Assembly (NCBI GenBank): GCA_945913025.1
Contig: CAMECJ010000002.1
Span: forward strand, 1 to 64,000
Length of the DNA: 64,000 nt
Direction: 5' to 3'
Source of the DNA: an uncultured Elusimicrobia bacterium
GTDB taxonomy: Bacteria; Elusimicrobiota; Elusimicrobia; Elusimicrobiales; Elusimicrobiaceae
The notes under the pieces are model-generated. The model was not told the DNA's origin. It was given only the letters and a program-made list of their open reading frames with translations, and did no database searches. This document shows positions 1-8,919 of the stretch, piece by piece. Both the position numbers and the translations under genes were made by a program. The number at the start of each line of letters is the position of its first letter. The stretch's first letter is position 1.

Positions 1-199
<199 letters not shown>

Positions 200-268
200 A
201 AATGCTGAAGGGAAAATTAATGGACGGATTACTTACGCCCGTATTACTATCCGCAAAAGGAAACAATT

Positions 269-1429
269 ATGAAAACAAATCTCAAAACCTATACCGTTGA
301 AGAAATTTGCAAAGGATTTATCTATAATGAACTGGAAGGCAAAGGGCTGTTCGGGCTGAACGGAAAACTTACCATTCAGCCGGAATACCAACGCAATTAC
401 ATTTACGCCGACGGCAAAAAAGACGTAGCGGTAATAGATTCCCTGCTAAAAGGCTATCCGCTCGGGCTTATTTATTTTAACAAAACACCTGACGGCCAGT
501 TGGAAGTCTTGGACGGGCAACAGCGCATTACCAGCATCGGGCGGTTTGTAACTAACAAATTTGCTATTTTTGACGATAACGCTATCCCCCATTATTTTGA
601 CAGTCTGCCGCAAGACAGACAAGAGAAGATTCTCCATTCTACCCTTTTGGTTTACGAATGCGAAGGAACGGAAACAGAAATTAAAGAATGGTTCAAAACG
701 ATCAATATCGCAGGTGTACCGCTTAACGAGCAGGAATTGTTAAACGCCATTTATTCCGGCCCGTTTGTGACGCTGGCCAAAGAGGAATTTTCCAATTCAC
801 AAAATGCTAACATTGCAAAATGGAGCGCCTATATAAAAGGTTCTGCTAACCGGCAGGATTTTTTGGCTACCGCCCTCAACTGGGTCAGCCGCGGACAACC
901 TGAAAAATATATGAGCGCGCAGCGCAGGGAAAATACCATTGACGAGTTAAAAATGTATTTTAACGCCGTCCTAGACTGGGCCGAAGGGGTATTCCCCAAC
1001 ATAGAACCCGAAATGTGCGGTCTAGAATGGGGCCGTTTATACGAAACGTATCACAAAAACGCATATAACCCACAAGAAATTTCAGCCGAATTAACTGCCT
1101 TAATGCAGGACCCGTATATTTCCAACCGCCGAGGGATTTTTGAATATCTGTTGGGCGGAAAGCACGATACGAAACTGTTGAACATACGGATATTTGACGA
1201 AGCCGTTAAACGCCGTGTATACAAAGCACAAACCGAGCAGGCAGAAAAAAACGGAATTTCCAACTGTCCGCTGTGTGCTGTTGGAAACGACTCCAACAAA
1301 AACCGCATTTGGACGCGTGCGGAAATGGACGCCGATCATGTAACCGCTTGGAGCAAAGGCGGTGCGACAGACGCAAAAAATTGCCAAATGCTCTGTAAAA
1401 CGCATAACCGCGCCAAAGGCAACCGCTAA
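269..1429 (+). CDS. DUF262 domain protein with C-terminal HNH endonuclease
   Basis: Likely DNA endonuclease of the GmrS/GmrD-like DUF262 group, which is linked to modification-dependent restriction and phage defence. The N-terminal DUF262 (ParB-like) half carries PEYQRNY near residue 38 and the nucleotide-binding hallmark DGQQR at 82-86. The C-terminus has a zinc-ribbon/HNH module: CPLC at 333-336, DADH at 354-357, NCQ near 371, and CKTH at 376-379. At 386 aa it is shorter than full GmrSD fusions, which also carry DUF1524. ATG 269 is preceded by AAAGGA. No methyltransferase or other restriction subunit lies beside it, although sequence left of the window is unseen. Family is clear; substrate is inference. 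Confidence 0.8.
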   Translation: MKTNLKTYTVEEICKGFIYNELEGKGLFGLNGKLTIQPEYQRNYIYADGKKDVAVIDSLLKGYPLGLIYFNKTPDGQLEVLDGQQRITSIGRFVTNKFAIFDDNAIPHYFDSLPQDRQEKILHSTLLVYECEGTETEIKEWFKTINIAGVPLNEQELLNAIYSGPFVTLAKEEFSNSQNANIAKWSAYIKGSANRQDFLATALNWVSRGQPEKYMSAQRRENTIDELKMYFNAVLDWAEGVFPNIEPEMCGLEWGRLYETYHKNAYNPQEISAELTALMQDPYISNRRGIFEYLLGGKHDTKLLNIRIFDEAVKRRVYKAQTEQAEKNGISNCPLCAVGNDSNKNRIWTRAEMDADHVTAWSKGGATDAKNCQMLCKTHNRAKGNR

Positions 1430-1435
1430 ATACAG

Positions 1436-1464
1436 TTGACACCCGCGCCCTCAAATGTTATGAT
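1436..1464 (+). promoter_or_regulatory. Sigma-70-type promoter of the rimP-nusA-infB operon
   Basis: TTGACA at 1436-1441 and TATGAT at 1459-1464 are separated by exactly 17 bp, a near-consensus housekeeping promoter. It lies between the nuclease stop and rimP. The predicted start of transcription, about 1471, leaves a leader of roughly 70 nt before the rimP ATG. Confidence 0.85.
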
Positions 1465-1476
1465 AGATATGTACTC

Positions 1477-1509
1477 GCAAGAGCGGCTTGGCAACAAGCC
1501 GCTCTTTGC
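1477..1509 (+). promoter_or_regulatory. Leader hairpin upstream of rimP
   Basis: A 14-bp stem (GCAAGAGCGGCTTG with its complement, one bulged T) closes on a GCAA loop, a GNRA-type tetraloop. It lies in the 5' leader between promoter and rimP. The downstream sequence is not T-rich, so it is not a standard intrinsic terminator. It could stabilise the mRNA or be a site for autoregulation by NusA or another factor; which one is not shown by the sequence. Confidence 0.6.
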
Positions 1510-1539
1510 TTAAATAAGGCTCTACAGCAAGGAGTAATT

Positions 1540-1998
1540 ATGAGAGACCCCAAAACAATCGAACAAACCGTCGCCAAGGCGTTGGAAGCTTTGGACGTCG
1601 AACTGGTGGACCTAATCATCCAAAACCAAGGCAAAAAGAAACTTTTGCAATTTTTCGTTGATAAAGTCGGCGGCGTAACGCTTGACGACTGCGGAGAACT
1701 GACCGATAAAATAGACTCCGTACTGGAAATGGAAAACTTAATTGACGGCGCATACATTCTGGAAGTATCTTCCCCCGGGGTGCAGCGCGTACTCAAAAAA
1801 CCCGCCCATTTTAAACAATTTCTTACGCAGCGCGTAAAAATCGTGCTGAAAGTACCGCTTGAAGGCCGCGGATTTTTTACCGGCGTCATCGCTTCCGCCG
1901 ACGACGACGGTTTTACGTTGGACGACGGCACCAATCAGTACCGCTTCGCCTACGACAACATCAAAAAAGCAAACTTGGACCCTGTCCTTGAATTTTAA
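1540..1998 (+). CDS. rimP: Ribosome maturation factor RimP
   Basis: RimP helps assemble the 30S subunit in the cytoplasm. The 152-residue length is normal for the family. The N-terminal alpha/beta domain contains a typical EVSSPGVQRVL stretch, and the C-terminal SH3-like barrel follows. ATG 1540 has AAGGAG just upstream. It is first in the rimP-nusA-infB operon, whose order is conserved across bacteria, and nusA follows after 25 bp. Confidence 0.95.
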   Translation: MRDPKTIEQTVAKALEALDVELVDLIIQNQGKKKLLQFFVDKVGGVTLDDCGELTDKIDSVLEMENLIDGAYILEVSSPGVQRVLKKPAHFKQFLTQRVKIVLKVPLEGRGFFTGVIASADDDGFTLDDGTNQYRFAYDNIKKANLDPVLEF

Positions 1999-2023
1999 TT
2001 AACCCCAAAGGAGAACAACAAAA

Positions 2024-3406
2024 ATGGAAGGAACCGCTAAAGATTTAATCTTGGCCTTGGAAGGCCTGGAAAGAGAAAAAAACATCAAACGCGAAGATAT
2101 TTTGAAAACGATTGAGGATGCCCTCGTTTCCGCCCTTCGCAAAAATTTAGGCAAAACCGCCCAAATCAGCGCAAAAATCGACGTGGAAAACGGCTCCATT
2201 AAAGCGTTCCAAACGTTAAACGTCGTGGAACTGGTTACCAATCCGGAAACGGAAATTTCCGTGGAGGACGCCAAAGCCCACCTTAAAAACCCCGCCGTTG
2301 GCGATGTGGTAACCATTACGCTGGAAGTGGAAGATTTCTCCCGCATTGCGGCGCAAATCGCCAAACAGGTGCTTATCCAAAAAGTGCGCGGTATTGAACG
2401 CGATAATTTCTACAAAGAATTTAAACCCCGCGAAGGCGAAGTGATTACCGGCTCCGTGCGCCGCTTTTCCGACCGCGACATCATCGTTGATCTCGGCAAA
2501 GTGGAAGCCATTTTGCCCTATTGCGAACAAATCAAAAAAGAACGCTACGTCAACGGTTCGCGCGTAAAAGCCATTATCGCCAAAGTTTTAAATCAAAACG
2601 ACTTGGCCAACGTCGGAGACGACCCGGTGCTCTCGCGCTACAAATCCGCCGCGTTCAAAATGGATAAAGGACAGCGCGGGCCGTACGTGATTTTGTCCCG
2701 CGCCAACGGCAAATTCTTGGAAGAATTATTTAAAGTGGAAGTGCCGGAAATCAACGAAGGCATTGTGGAAATCAAAAGCGTCCAGCGCGACCCGGGTTTC
2801 CGCGCCAAAGTAATGGTATCCAGCATTGACAGCAAAATTGATCCTATCGGCACCTGCGTGGGTATGCGCGGTATCCGCATCCGCGCGGTAATGAATGAGC
2901 TGTCCGGCGAACGCATTGATTTAATCAATTACTCCGATGATATTTCCACCGTCCTTATGAACGCGCTGGCCCCCGCCAAAGCCGATTTTGTAAAAATCGA
3001 CAGCCTGTCCGAAAAACGCGCCACCGTCATCGTGCCGGACGACCAGCTGGCCATCGCCATCGGCAAAGACTGGCAGAACATTAAACTTGCCTCCAAGCTG
3101 ACGGGCTGGAATCTGGAAGTAAAGAGCGAAAGCCAAAAAGCCCAGGAAGGCAAAGAAGCCAGCGACGCCGTACAGGCCGAACTTGCTTCCGTAGAAGGCA
3201 TCGGCCCGAAAATGGCGGAAGTATTGCAAAAATCTGGCTTTACGAGCGTGGAACAAATTGCGGAACTGGACGTGGAACACCTATCTACCGTACAGGGCAT
3301 CGGCGACAAAACGGCCGCCAAAATTATTGAAGGCGCCAAAAAATACGTAGCGGAACACTCCGCCGCGGCGCAGGAGGAAGTGAATGACGACAAAGAAAAC
3401 AACTAA
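2024..3406 (+). CDS. nusA: Transcription termination/antitermination factor NusA
   Basis: NusA binds RNA polymerase and nascent RNA, modulating pausing, termination and antitermination. The 460-residue product shows the N-terminal RNAP-binding domain (1-125), an S1 domain (about 135-200), KH1 and KH2 domains (about 230-370, with the GMRGIRIRAV and IAIGKDWQNIKLA signatures), and a helix-hairpin-helix tail (about 390-445, VEGIGPKMAEVL and VQGIGDKTAAKI). AAAGGAG precedes ATG 2024. Its 3' end overlaps infB by 23 bp, implying coupled translation. Confidence 0.97.
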   Translation: MEGTAKDLILALEGLEREKNIKREDILKTIEDALVSALRKNLGKTAQISAKIDVENGSIKAFQTLNVVELVTNPETEISVEDAKAHLKNPAVGDVVTITLEVEDFSRIAAQIAKQVLIQKVRGIERDNFYKEFKPREGEVITGSVRRFSDRDIIVDLGKVEAILPYCEQIKKERYVNGSRVKAIIAKVLNQNDLANVGDDPVLSRYKSAAFKMDKGQRGPYVILSRANGKFLEELFKVEVPEINEGIVEIKSVQRDPGFRAKVMVSSIDSKIDPIGTCVGMRGIRIRAVMNELSGERIDLINYSDDISTVLMNALAPAKADFVKIDSLSEKRATVIVPDDQLAIAIGKDWQNIKLASKLTGWNLEVKSESQKAQEGKEASDAVQAELASVEGIGPKMAEVLQKSGFTSVEQIAELDVEHLSTVQGIGDKTAAKIIEGAKKYVAEHSAAAQEEVNDDKENN

Positions 3407-5768
3407 TTCCGAAGAGGAATCCTCCGCCAAGAAAAAAACCGCCGCTAAAAAAACCACGGCTTCCAAAACTGCCGCCAAAAAGCCCGCCGCAAAGAAAACG
3501 ACGACGGCCAAAAAAACAACAACGGCGAAAAAAACCGCTGCAAAAAAAACGACGGCTTCCAAACCGCGCAAAACCTCGGCCAAAGCCAAAGCGGAAGAAG
3601 CGGCTGCGGCAAAACGTGAAAAAACGCAAACCGCTCAAGTATCTGCGCCGCAAGCGGAAACAAAAGCTGAGGTAAAACCCGCGGCGCACCCCGTCGAGCC
3701 GCAAGCGGCCACGCCCAAAGCGGAAAAACCGGCGGAAATAAAACCGGCTCCCGCCGCCGCGCACGTGCAGCCTAAAGCGGAAGCCAAACCCGTTCAAACG
3801 GTTGCGCCGCAAGCGCGCCCGCAGGAACCCGTCCGTCCGCAGGCTGCGCCCGTACAACAGCCTAAACCGCAGCAGCAGCAAGCGGCCCCCGCCCAACAGC
3901 CTAAACTGCAGCAGCCGGCGCACCATAACCGGCCGCAAGGCGGCAATTTAGACCGCCACGGCCACGCCAAACCCGTACAGCCGCAAGCCCCCAAAAAAGA
4001 CGAAAAAGTCATCAAAATCGTCGGCCAGCCGACCGTCAAAGAACTGGCCGAAAAAATGAACATCAAAACCAACGATTTCATCAAAAAATTAATGATGATG
4101 GGCATTTTCGCCACGATTAACCAACGCTTGGAAAAAGACATGCTTGAGCTTATCGTGGACGAATGCGGTTTTAAAGCGGAACTGGCGGAAGAAGATTTAA
4201 CCAAAGAAGCCGCCGCGCTGATGGAAACGCAGGACGATCCGGTCTCTTTAAAACCCCGCAGTCCGGTCATTACGATTATGGGCCACGTGGACCACGGTAA
4301 GACCAGCCTGTTGGACGCCATTCGGAAGTCCAACGTCGTGGCGGGCGAGGCCGGAGCCATTACCCAACACATCGGCGCCTACCGCGTAAAAACGCCGCGC
4401 GGAACGCTGACGTTCTTGGATACGCCCGGCCACGAAGCCTTTACCGCTATGCGCGCCCGCGGTGCACAGGCGACGGATATTGTGGTGTTAGTAGTTTCGG
4501 CTACGGACGGTATTATGCCGCAGACGATTGAATCTATGGAACACGCCAAAGCCGCCGGAACTCCGATTATCGTGGCGGTCAACAAAATTGACCTCCCGGG
4601 CGCCAATGTGGACCGCGTGAAGCAGGACCTCGCCGCCCGCGGACTCGTGCCCGAGGAATGGCAGGGAACCACGATTTTTGTGGAAATTTCCGCCAAGAAA
4701 CATATCAACATTGATAAACTGCTGGAAATGATTGCCCTGCAGGCCGAAATGATGGAACTCAAAGCCAATCCGGACAGACCGGGCGTAGGCGTTATTTTGG
4801 AAAGTAAGCGCGACAGCAAACGCGGCGTGGTGGCCACGGTCCTCGTGCAGAAAGGCACGATGAAAGTGGGCGACCCGTTTATTGTGGGCACAAACTACGG
4901 ACGTATCCGCGCACTGATTGACGAAAATTCCCAGCGTTACCAGAAAATCGGCCCTAGCGTGCCGGCTGAAATTTTGGGTATCAACGGCGAGCCGCCGCAA
5001 GTGGGCGATACGCTCTACATCATGCCTAGCGAAAAAGAAGCCCGCTACGCCGCCGAAAAACGCAAACTGGCGCAAAAAGAGGATTCGCAGGCGCACCGCA
5101 AACAAATGTCCTTGATGAGCCTGGCTAAAAATGACGAAAACGGCAACTCCGTCAAGAAATTGAGCCTTATTTTAAAGGCGGACGTGCAAGGTTCCATTGA
5201 GGCCATTAAAGACGCGCTCTTGCGTATTCCGTCAGATGAGGTGGAAGTGGATATTATTCTGTCCGCCCCCGGGAACATCAACGAGTCCGACATTCTTTTG
5301 GCCAAAGCCAGCAACGCCGTCGTGATTGGATTCCATGTAGACACGGAAAACAAAGCGCAGGCGGAAGCGGAACGCGAATGTATCGAAATCCGCCGCTACA
5401 CGATTATCTTCGAACTCTTGGAAGATATCAAAGCCGCTATGGAAGGCTTACTGGAACCCGACGTAGTGGAAACAGTAGTAGGCACCGCCACCATCAAAAA
5501 AGTGATGAAATTAAGCTCCGGCCTGATTTCCGGCTCTTTGGTGGAAAGCGGCACGATTACGCGCGGCTTTGAAGTACGCGTCAAGCGCAACGGCGAAGAA
5601 GTGGGGCACGGCAAGATTGGCGGCCTGAAACGCTTCAAAGATGACGTAAAAGAAGTGGAGAAAGGATATGAATGCGGTATCTTGATTGAGGGTTTCAAAG
5701 GCGTTGCCGAAGGCGACGTAATTGAATGCTTCCGCAAAGATAACGTAACCAGACGTATTAAGATGTAA
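3384..5768 (+). CDS. infB: Translation initiation factor IF-2
   Basis: IF-2 is the GTPase that places initiator tRNA on the 30S subunit and promotes subunit joining. The first 190 residues or so are low complexity: a Lys/Ala/Thr-rich, histone H1-like stretch (about 5-80), then Ala/Pro/Gln-rich sequence. An IF2_N domain follows near 210-260. The G domain has GHVDHGKT at 300-307, DTPGHE near 347 and NKID near 401, followed by domains II to IV. AGGAGG precedes ATG 3384, which lies inside the nusA end. The C-terminus ends in NVTRRIKM, and this tail is repeated downstream with terminators (5769-6605). Confidence 0.97.
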   Translation: MTTKKTTNSEEESSAKKKTAAKKTTASKTAAKKPAAKKTTTAKKTTTAKKTAAKKTTASKPRKTSAKAKAEEAAAAKREKTQTAQVSAPQAETKAEVKPAAHPVEPQAATPKAEKPAEIKPAPAAAHVQPKAEAKPVQTVAPQARPQEPVRPQAAPVQQPKPQQQQAAPAQQPKLQQPAHHNRPQGGNLDRHGHAKPVQPQAPKKDEKVIKIVGQPTVKELAEKMNIKTNDFIKKLMMMGIFATINQRLEKDMLELIVDECGFKAELAEEDLTKEAAALMETQDDPVSLKPRSPVITIMGHVDHGKTSLLDAIRKSNVVAGEAGAITQHIGAYRVKTPRGTLTFLDTPGHEAFTAMRARGAQATDIVVLVVSATDGIMPQTIESMEHAKAAGTPIIVAVNKIDLPGANVDRVKQDLAARGLVPEEWQGTTIFVEISAKKHINIDKLLEMIALQAEMMELKANPDRPGVGVILESKRDSKRGVVATVLVQKGTMKVGDPFIVGTNYGRIRALIDENSQRYQKIGPSVPAEILGINGEPPQVGDTLYIMPSEKEARYAAEKRKLAQKEDSQAHRKQMSLMSLAKNDENGNSVKKLSLILKADVQGSIEAIKDALLRIPSDEVEVDIILSAPGNINESDILLAKASNAVVIGFHVDTENKAQAEAERECIEIRRYTIIFELLEDIKAAMEGLLEPDVVETVVGTATIKKVMKLSSGLISGSLVESGTITRGFEVRVKRNGEEVGHGKIGGLKRFKDDVKEVEKGYECGILIEGFKGVAEGDVIECFRKDNVTRRIKM

Positions 5769-5783
5769 GTTTAAGTATTAGCT

Positions 5784-5816
5784 AAAAACCCCGAGGCGTT
5801 AGCTGAGGGGTTTTCT
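5784..5816 (+). terminator. Intrinsic terminator of infB (type A, copy 1)
   Basis: AAAACCCC pairs with GGGGTTTT around an inner segment, followed by a short T-rich run, 16 bp after the infB stop. This is the first of seven terminators in the array. Confidence 0.85.
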
Positions 5817-5929
5817 TATGCCCAAACGATGAAGGGCATTCAAGAAGCGTTACCGAAGGCGACGTGATTGAATGCTTCCGCAAAGATAACGTAACCAGAC
5901 GTATTAAGATGTAAGTTGAAGTATTAGCT

Positions 5930-5963
5930 GAAAACCCCGAGGCGTTAGCTGAGGGGTTTTCTT
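5930..5963 (+). terminator. Array terminator, type A copy 2
   Basis: Same AAAACCCC/GGGGTTTT hairpin as copy 1, located 16 bp after the repeated stop codon at 5912-5914. Confidence 0.8.
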
Positions 5964-6099
5964 ATGCCCAAACGATGAAGGGCATTCAAGAGGCGTTGCC
6001 GAAGGCGACGTGATTGAATGCTTCAAAAAAGAGAACGTCACCAGACGTATTAAGATGTAATCTTAATCGGCTGGCGGACCGCGAAAAGTTGTTAAGCAT

Positions 6100-6130
6100 A
6101 AAGCCCCGCGCGAGAATTGCGGGGCTTTTT
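6100..6130 (+). terminator. Array terminator, type B copy 1
   Basis: AAGCCCCGC pairs with GCGGGGCTT and is followed by T5. The flanking GCATAA and TTATGC extend the stem, making it strong. Its sequence differs from the type A terminator. Confidence 0.85.
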
Positions 6131-6210
6131 ATGCACTCGCGAGGCGTAACGCGCAGAATTAAAATGTAAGTTTTAATTCAAGCGGCGGACCGCGAAAAGT
6201 TGTTAAGCAT

Positions 6211-6241
6211 AAAGCCCCGCGCGATAATCGCGGGGCTTTTT
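6211..6241 (+). terminator. Array terminator, type B copy 2
   Basis: Same hairpin as type B copy 1, offset 111 bp, with a two-base loop difference. Confidence 0.85.
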
Positions 6242-6321
6242 ATGCACTCGCGGGGCGTAACGCGCAGAATTAAAATGTAAGTTTTAATTCAAGCGACGGA
6301 CCGCGACAAGCTGTAAAGCAT

Positions 6322-6352
6322 AAAGCCCCGCGCGATAATTGCGGGGCTTTTT
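6322..6352 (+). terminator. Array terminator, type B copy 3
   Basis: Same type B hairpin and T run, offset a further 111 bp. Confidence 0.85.
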
Positions 6353-6432
6353 ATGCACTCGCGGGGCGTAACGCGCAGAATTAAAATGTAAGTTTTAATT
6401 CAAGCGGCGGACCGCGACAAGCTGTAAAGCAT

Positions 6433-6463
6433 AAAGCCCCGCGCGAGAATTGCGGGGCTTTTT
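6433..6463 (+). terminator. Array terminator, type B copy 4
   Basis: Last type B hairpin; the unit that follows switches back to type A codons. Confidence 0.85.
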
Positions 6464-6518
6464 ATGCACTCGCGGGACGTAACCAGACGTATTAAGATGT
6501 AAGTTTAGCATTTACGCT

Positions 6519-6552
6519 GAAAACCCCGAGGCGTTGGCTGAGGGGTTTTCTT
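6519..6552 (+). terminator. Array terminator, type A copy 3
   Basis: AAAACCCC/GGGGTTTT hairpin after the hybrid tail ending at 6502. After it the truncated infB-like sequence stops abruptly at about 6605. Confidence 0.8.
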
Positions 6553-6623
6553 ATGCCCAAACGATGAAGGGCATTCAAGAGGCGTTGCCGAAGGCGACGT
6601 GATTGGTACATTTTCCAAAAAGG

Positions 6624-6702
6624 CGTCATCCCGTAAAGTTTTTATACGGGATCTCGTTGTTAAAAAACAACAGATTCCCAATTACGACCTTCGGGAATGA
6701 CG
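6624..6702. repeat. Dispersed palindromic repeat, intergenic copy
   Basis: Begins GTCATCCCG and ends CGGGAATGACGC, with inner palindromes (CCCGTAAAG..TACGGG and GATTCCC..GGGAATGA). Related copies lie at 12652, 18481, 32741 and 32891, and a variant lies inside two pilin genes. From 6703 to 6861 there is only diverged repeat-like sequence and the 3' flank of the pilin gene. Confidence 0.75.
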
Positions 6703-6861
6703 CGGGTGAGGCGAACTTTCGGAATGATGAGATTTTTAACGACAGATTTCCACACACGGTGCACCACTAACACCCCAGTAAGAACAATGTACGCCTCCAT
6801 AACTGCCGCAACCCAACCCGTTTTCCTTACACGCAAACGCGGATTTCATACTAATTTATAA

Positions 6862-7341
6862 TTATTGATAATCGTAGCTAGCAATATAGCCGTCATCGGA
6901 ACTTGGTCCGCTCTTTCCTGTTTCAGCCCTGCATATACTATGCGCCAACGCATTATCATCATAAGCAAGGCAAGCAAAAAACCTTTGCATAAAATTGGCA
7001 TAATAAGTCATTACAATATCTCCGTACCACACTACACACCCGCCGCAGCTATGATCTGGGCACGCTATGTAACAATAGCCGTTCGGATAGTTAATGCGAT
7101 TGGGCGTATCCGTAGATGAACCACGCGGCAGTTGTATATCCAATTCTTCAAAATCTCCACTGAATTTTCCGTTTGCCATAAAATAAACGGTTTGTGCGTC
7201 CACAATGGCTTTTACCAAAGGCTTTGCTGCGGCAAAACGGCTTTTTAGCACCGCTTTTTGATACTGCGGCAATGCCACCGCCGCCAATATACCAATAATT
7301 AAAACAACTACCAGCAACTCAATTAACGTAAATCCTTTCAT
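6862..7341 (-). CDS. Solitary type IV prepilin
   Basis: A pilin-type subunit inserted in the inner membrane and processed by prepilin peptidase. The leader is MKG, followed by the class III/N-methylation motif [18 protein letters not shown] and VALPQY, then a variable C-terminal domain with several cysteines (CYIACPDHSCGGC region). Start 7341 was chosen over an upstream in-frame codon because it gives the short MKG leader and has AAAGGAG just upstream. The gene stands alone, is transcribed leftward opposite to its neighbours, and has its own promoter with an 11-base T tract (7421-7443). It lies between the infB array and hydG. Confidence 0.9.
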   Translation of the reverse strand: MKGFTLIELLVVVLIIGILAAVALPQYQKAVLKSRFAAAKPLVKAIVDAQTVYFMANGKFSGDFEELDIQLPRGSSTDTPNRINYPNGYCYIACPDHSCGGCVVWYGDIVMTYYANFMQRFFACLAYDDNALAHSICRAETGKSGPSSDDGYIASYDYQ

Positions 7342-7420
7342 AAACAACTCCTTTATAAAATGCAGCGTTTTACACCGCTCCAATGCCTACAACGATACAA
7401 CCCGCTGAAATTAGCATTAT

Positions 7421-7443
7421 CACTATAGTATCAAAAAAAAAAA
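7421..7443 (-). promoter_or_regulatory. Homopolymer-containing pilin promoter
   Basis: On the minus strand an 11-base T tract abuts TTGATACTATAG, an extended -10-like element (TGA then TACTAT), about 80 nt upstream of the prepilin ATG at 7341. The same layout is found before other pilins at 18386 and 26595 and before the broken gene at 32511. Confidence 0.6.
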
Positions 7444-7507
7444 CGATACAAGCCTTACGAAAAACTGCCATTTGTTTCTCATGCTCCCTGCCAACCCCGC
7501 CCAAAAG

Positions 7508-7516
7508 TGCTATTAT
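7508..7516 (+). promoter_or_regulatory. Extended -10 promoter of hydG, leaderless layout
   Basis: TGC followed by TATTAT (7511-7516) lies exactly 6 nt before the hydG ATG, so transcription would begin at or next to the start codon. No Shine-Dalgarno sequence is visible before the ATG. Confidence 0.6.
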
Positions 7517-7522
7517 ATAAGT

Positions 7523-8905
7523 ATGATTATTGATGACGAAAAACTACAGCGGGCTTTGGAAAATGCCAAGTCCCACACCGACGGTGAAGTAACCGCCATT
7601 TTAAATAAAGCCAAGGAACTAAAAGGAATCTCTTTGGATGAGGCGGCCGTACTGCTTAACATCACGGACCCCAAACTGTTGCAAGCTCTTTTTGATGCGG
7701 CCAAATACGTTAAAGAAGCCATCTACGGCAACCGTATCGTATTATTCGCCCCGTTATATATTTCCAATATTTGCACGAACGAATGCGTTTATTGCGCGTT
7801 CCGCCGCTCCAACACCAAACTCAAACGCCACGCCAGCACGCAAGACGAAATCCGCCAAGAGGTTACCGCGCTGTTGCAGCAGGGCCACAAACGGATTTTA
7901 ATGGTGGCGGGCGAAGCGTACCCTGGCGGCGGCCTGCAATATGTGTACGACAGCATCAAAACCATTTACGATACGCGCTGGAACGGCCAAAATATCCGCC
8001 GCGTCAACGTCAATATCGCACCGCTTACGGAGCCGGAATTTGAAGAACTGAAAAAATGTAACATCGGCACCTATCAGCTGTTCCAGGAAACCTACCACAA
8101 AAAAACGTATGAACAGCTGCACCTCGCTGGCGCGAAAAAAGACTATCAGTTCCGCTTAGACGCAATGGACCGCGCCCTCCGGGCCGGCATTAACGACGTA
8201 GGCATCGGCCCGCTGTTGGGGCTTTACGACCACAAGTACGAAATTTTGGCTACGCTCGAACACTCCCGTTATTTGGACGAAACCTACGGCGTAGGGCCGC
8301 ATACAATATCCATTCCGCGCATTGAGCCGGCCGAAGGCTCCGAATTCAGCCAACACCCTAATGACATATTGACGGACGACGAATTTAAAAAGTGCGTAGC
8401 CGTTTTGCGCCTTGCGGTACCGTATACGGGGATTATTTTAAGCACGCGCGAAACACCCGCTATGCGAAACGCGTGTTTGGAACTGGGTGTATCGCAAATT
8501 TCGGCTGCTTCACGCGTCAACCCTGGCGGCTATTCGTATGACAAAGAAAACGGCAGCCAATTCACGCTGACGGACGACCGATCGCTTGCCGAAGTCATCG
8601 GCGCGGTGGTGGACGCCAAGCATATGCCATCTTTTTGCACCGGCTGCTACCGCTTGGGACGCGTCGGCAAAGACTTTATGGATATGGCCAAACCCGGGCT
8701 TATCAAAACGCATTGTCTGCCCAATGCGATGTTTACGTTCGCCGAATATCTGGAGGATTTCGCGCCCGCGGATTTAAAAGCCAAGGGATATGCACTTATA
8801 GAAAGTACGGCCAAAGAAGCGTTTGCCGAAGGTACGCCGATACGCAAAATGATTGACGAGAACCTAAAAAACATCAAATCCGGCAAGCGGGATTTGTACT
8901 TTTAA
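7523..8905 (+). CDS. hydG: [FeFe]-hydrogenase H-cluster maturase HydG
   Basis: HydG is a radical SAM enzyme that cleaves tyrosine to supply CO and cyanide to the hydrogenase H-cluster. The 460-residue product has the radical SAM motif CTNECVYC (C84, C88, C91) and the HydG-specific C-terminal CX2CX22C (C372, C375, C398), which separates it from ThiH. ATG 7523 was chosen because it fits the family N-terminus and sits 6 nt after a -10 box; the upstream in-frame ATG would put the promoter inside the gene. HydE, HydF and the hydrogenase are not in the window. The gene sits alone between two oppositely oriented pilins. Confidence 0.95.
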   Translation: MIIDDEKLQRALENAKSHTDGEVTAILNKAKELKGISLDEAAVLLNITDPKLLQALFDAAKYVKEAIYGNRIVLFAPLYISNICTNECVYCAFRRSNTKLKRHASTQDEIRQEVTALLQQGHKRILMVAGEAYPGGGLQYVYDSIKTIYDTRWNGQNIRRVNVNIAPLTEPEFEELKKCNIGTYQLFQETYHKKTYEQLHLAGAKKDYQFRLDAMDRALRAGINDVGIGPLLGLYDHKYEILATLEHSRYLDETYGVGPHTISIPRIEPAEGSEFSQHPNDILTDDEFKKCVAVLRLAVPYTGIILSTRETPAMRNACLELGVSQISAASRVNPGGYSYDKENGSQFTLTDDRSLAEVIGAVVDAKHMPSFCTGCYRLGRVGKDFMDMAKPGLIKTHCLPNAMFTFAEYLEDFAPADLKAKGYALIESTAKEAFAEGTPIRKMIDENLKNIKSGKRDLYF

Positions 8906-8919
8906 CAAACCGTTTATAA

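Larger units (their letters stand above)
5769..6605 (+). repeat. Tandem array of infB 3'-end fragments, each with an intrinsic terminator
   Basis: The last codons of infB (Val-Thr-Arg-Arg-Ile-Lys-Met-stop) recur six more times after the real stop, ending at 5914, 6060, 6169, 6280, 6391 and 6502. A seventh, truncated start of a copy ends at 6605. The spacing is 146, 146, 109, 111, 111 and 111 bp. Type A units carry about 70 bp of infB-like sequence and a GAGGGGTTTT terminator. Type B units encode the same peptide with different synonymous codons and a GCGGGGCTTTTT terminator. The copy ending at 6060 has Lys and Glu where infB has Arg and Asp. The copy ending at 6502 is a B-to-A hybrid. No start codon or long ORF is present. 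Confidence 0.93.

Noticed and set aside
3324-3938. 204-codon Arg/Phe/Gly-rich ORF on the - strand
   Set aside because: Antisense to the Lys/Ala-rich N-terminal part of infB; the odd composition is the complement of that low-complexity DNA.
4488-5105. 205-codon ORF on the - strand
   Set aside because: Antisense to the conserved IF-2 GTPase domain; no start signals.
5769-6605. CRISPR-like or terminal-repeat array
   Set aside because: Units are 109-146 bp, lie end to end without unique spacers, and their content is infB tail plus terminator; there are no cas genes.
7523-8905. ThiH or another tyrosine-lyase radical SAM enzyme
   Set aside because: The C-terminal CX2CX22C cluster motif is present, which is specific to HydG.
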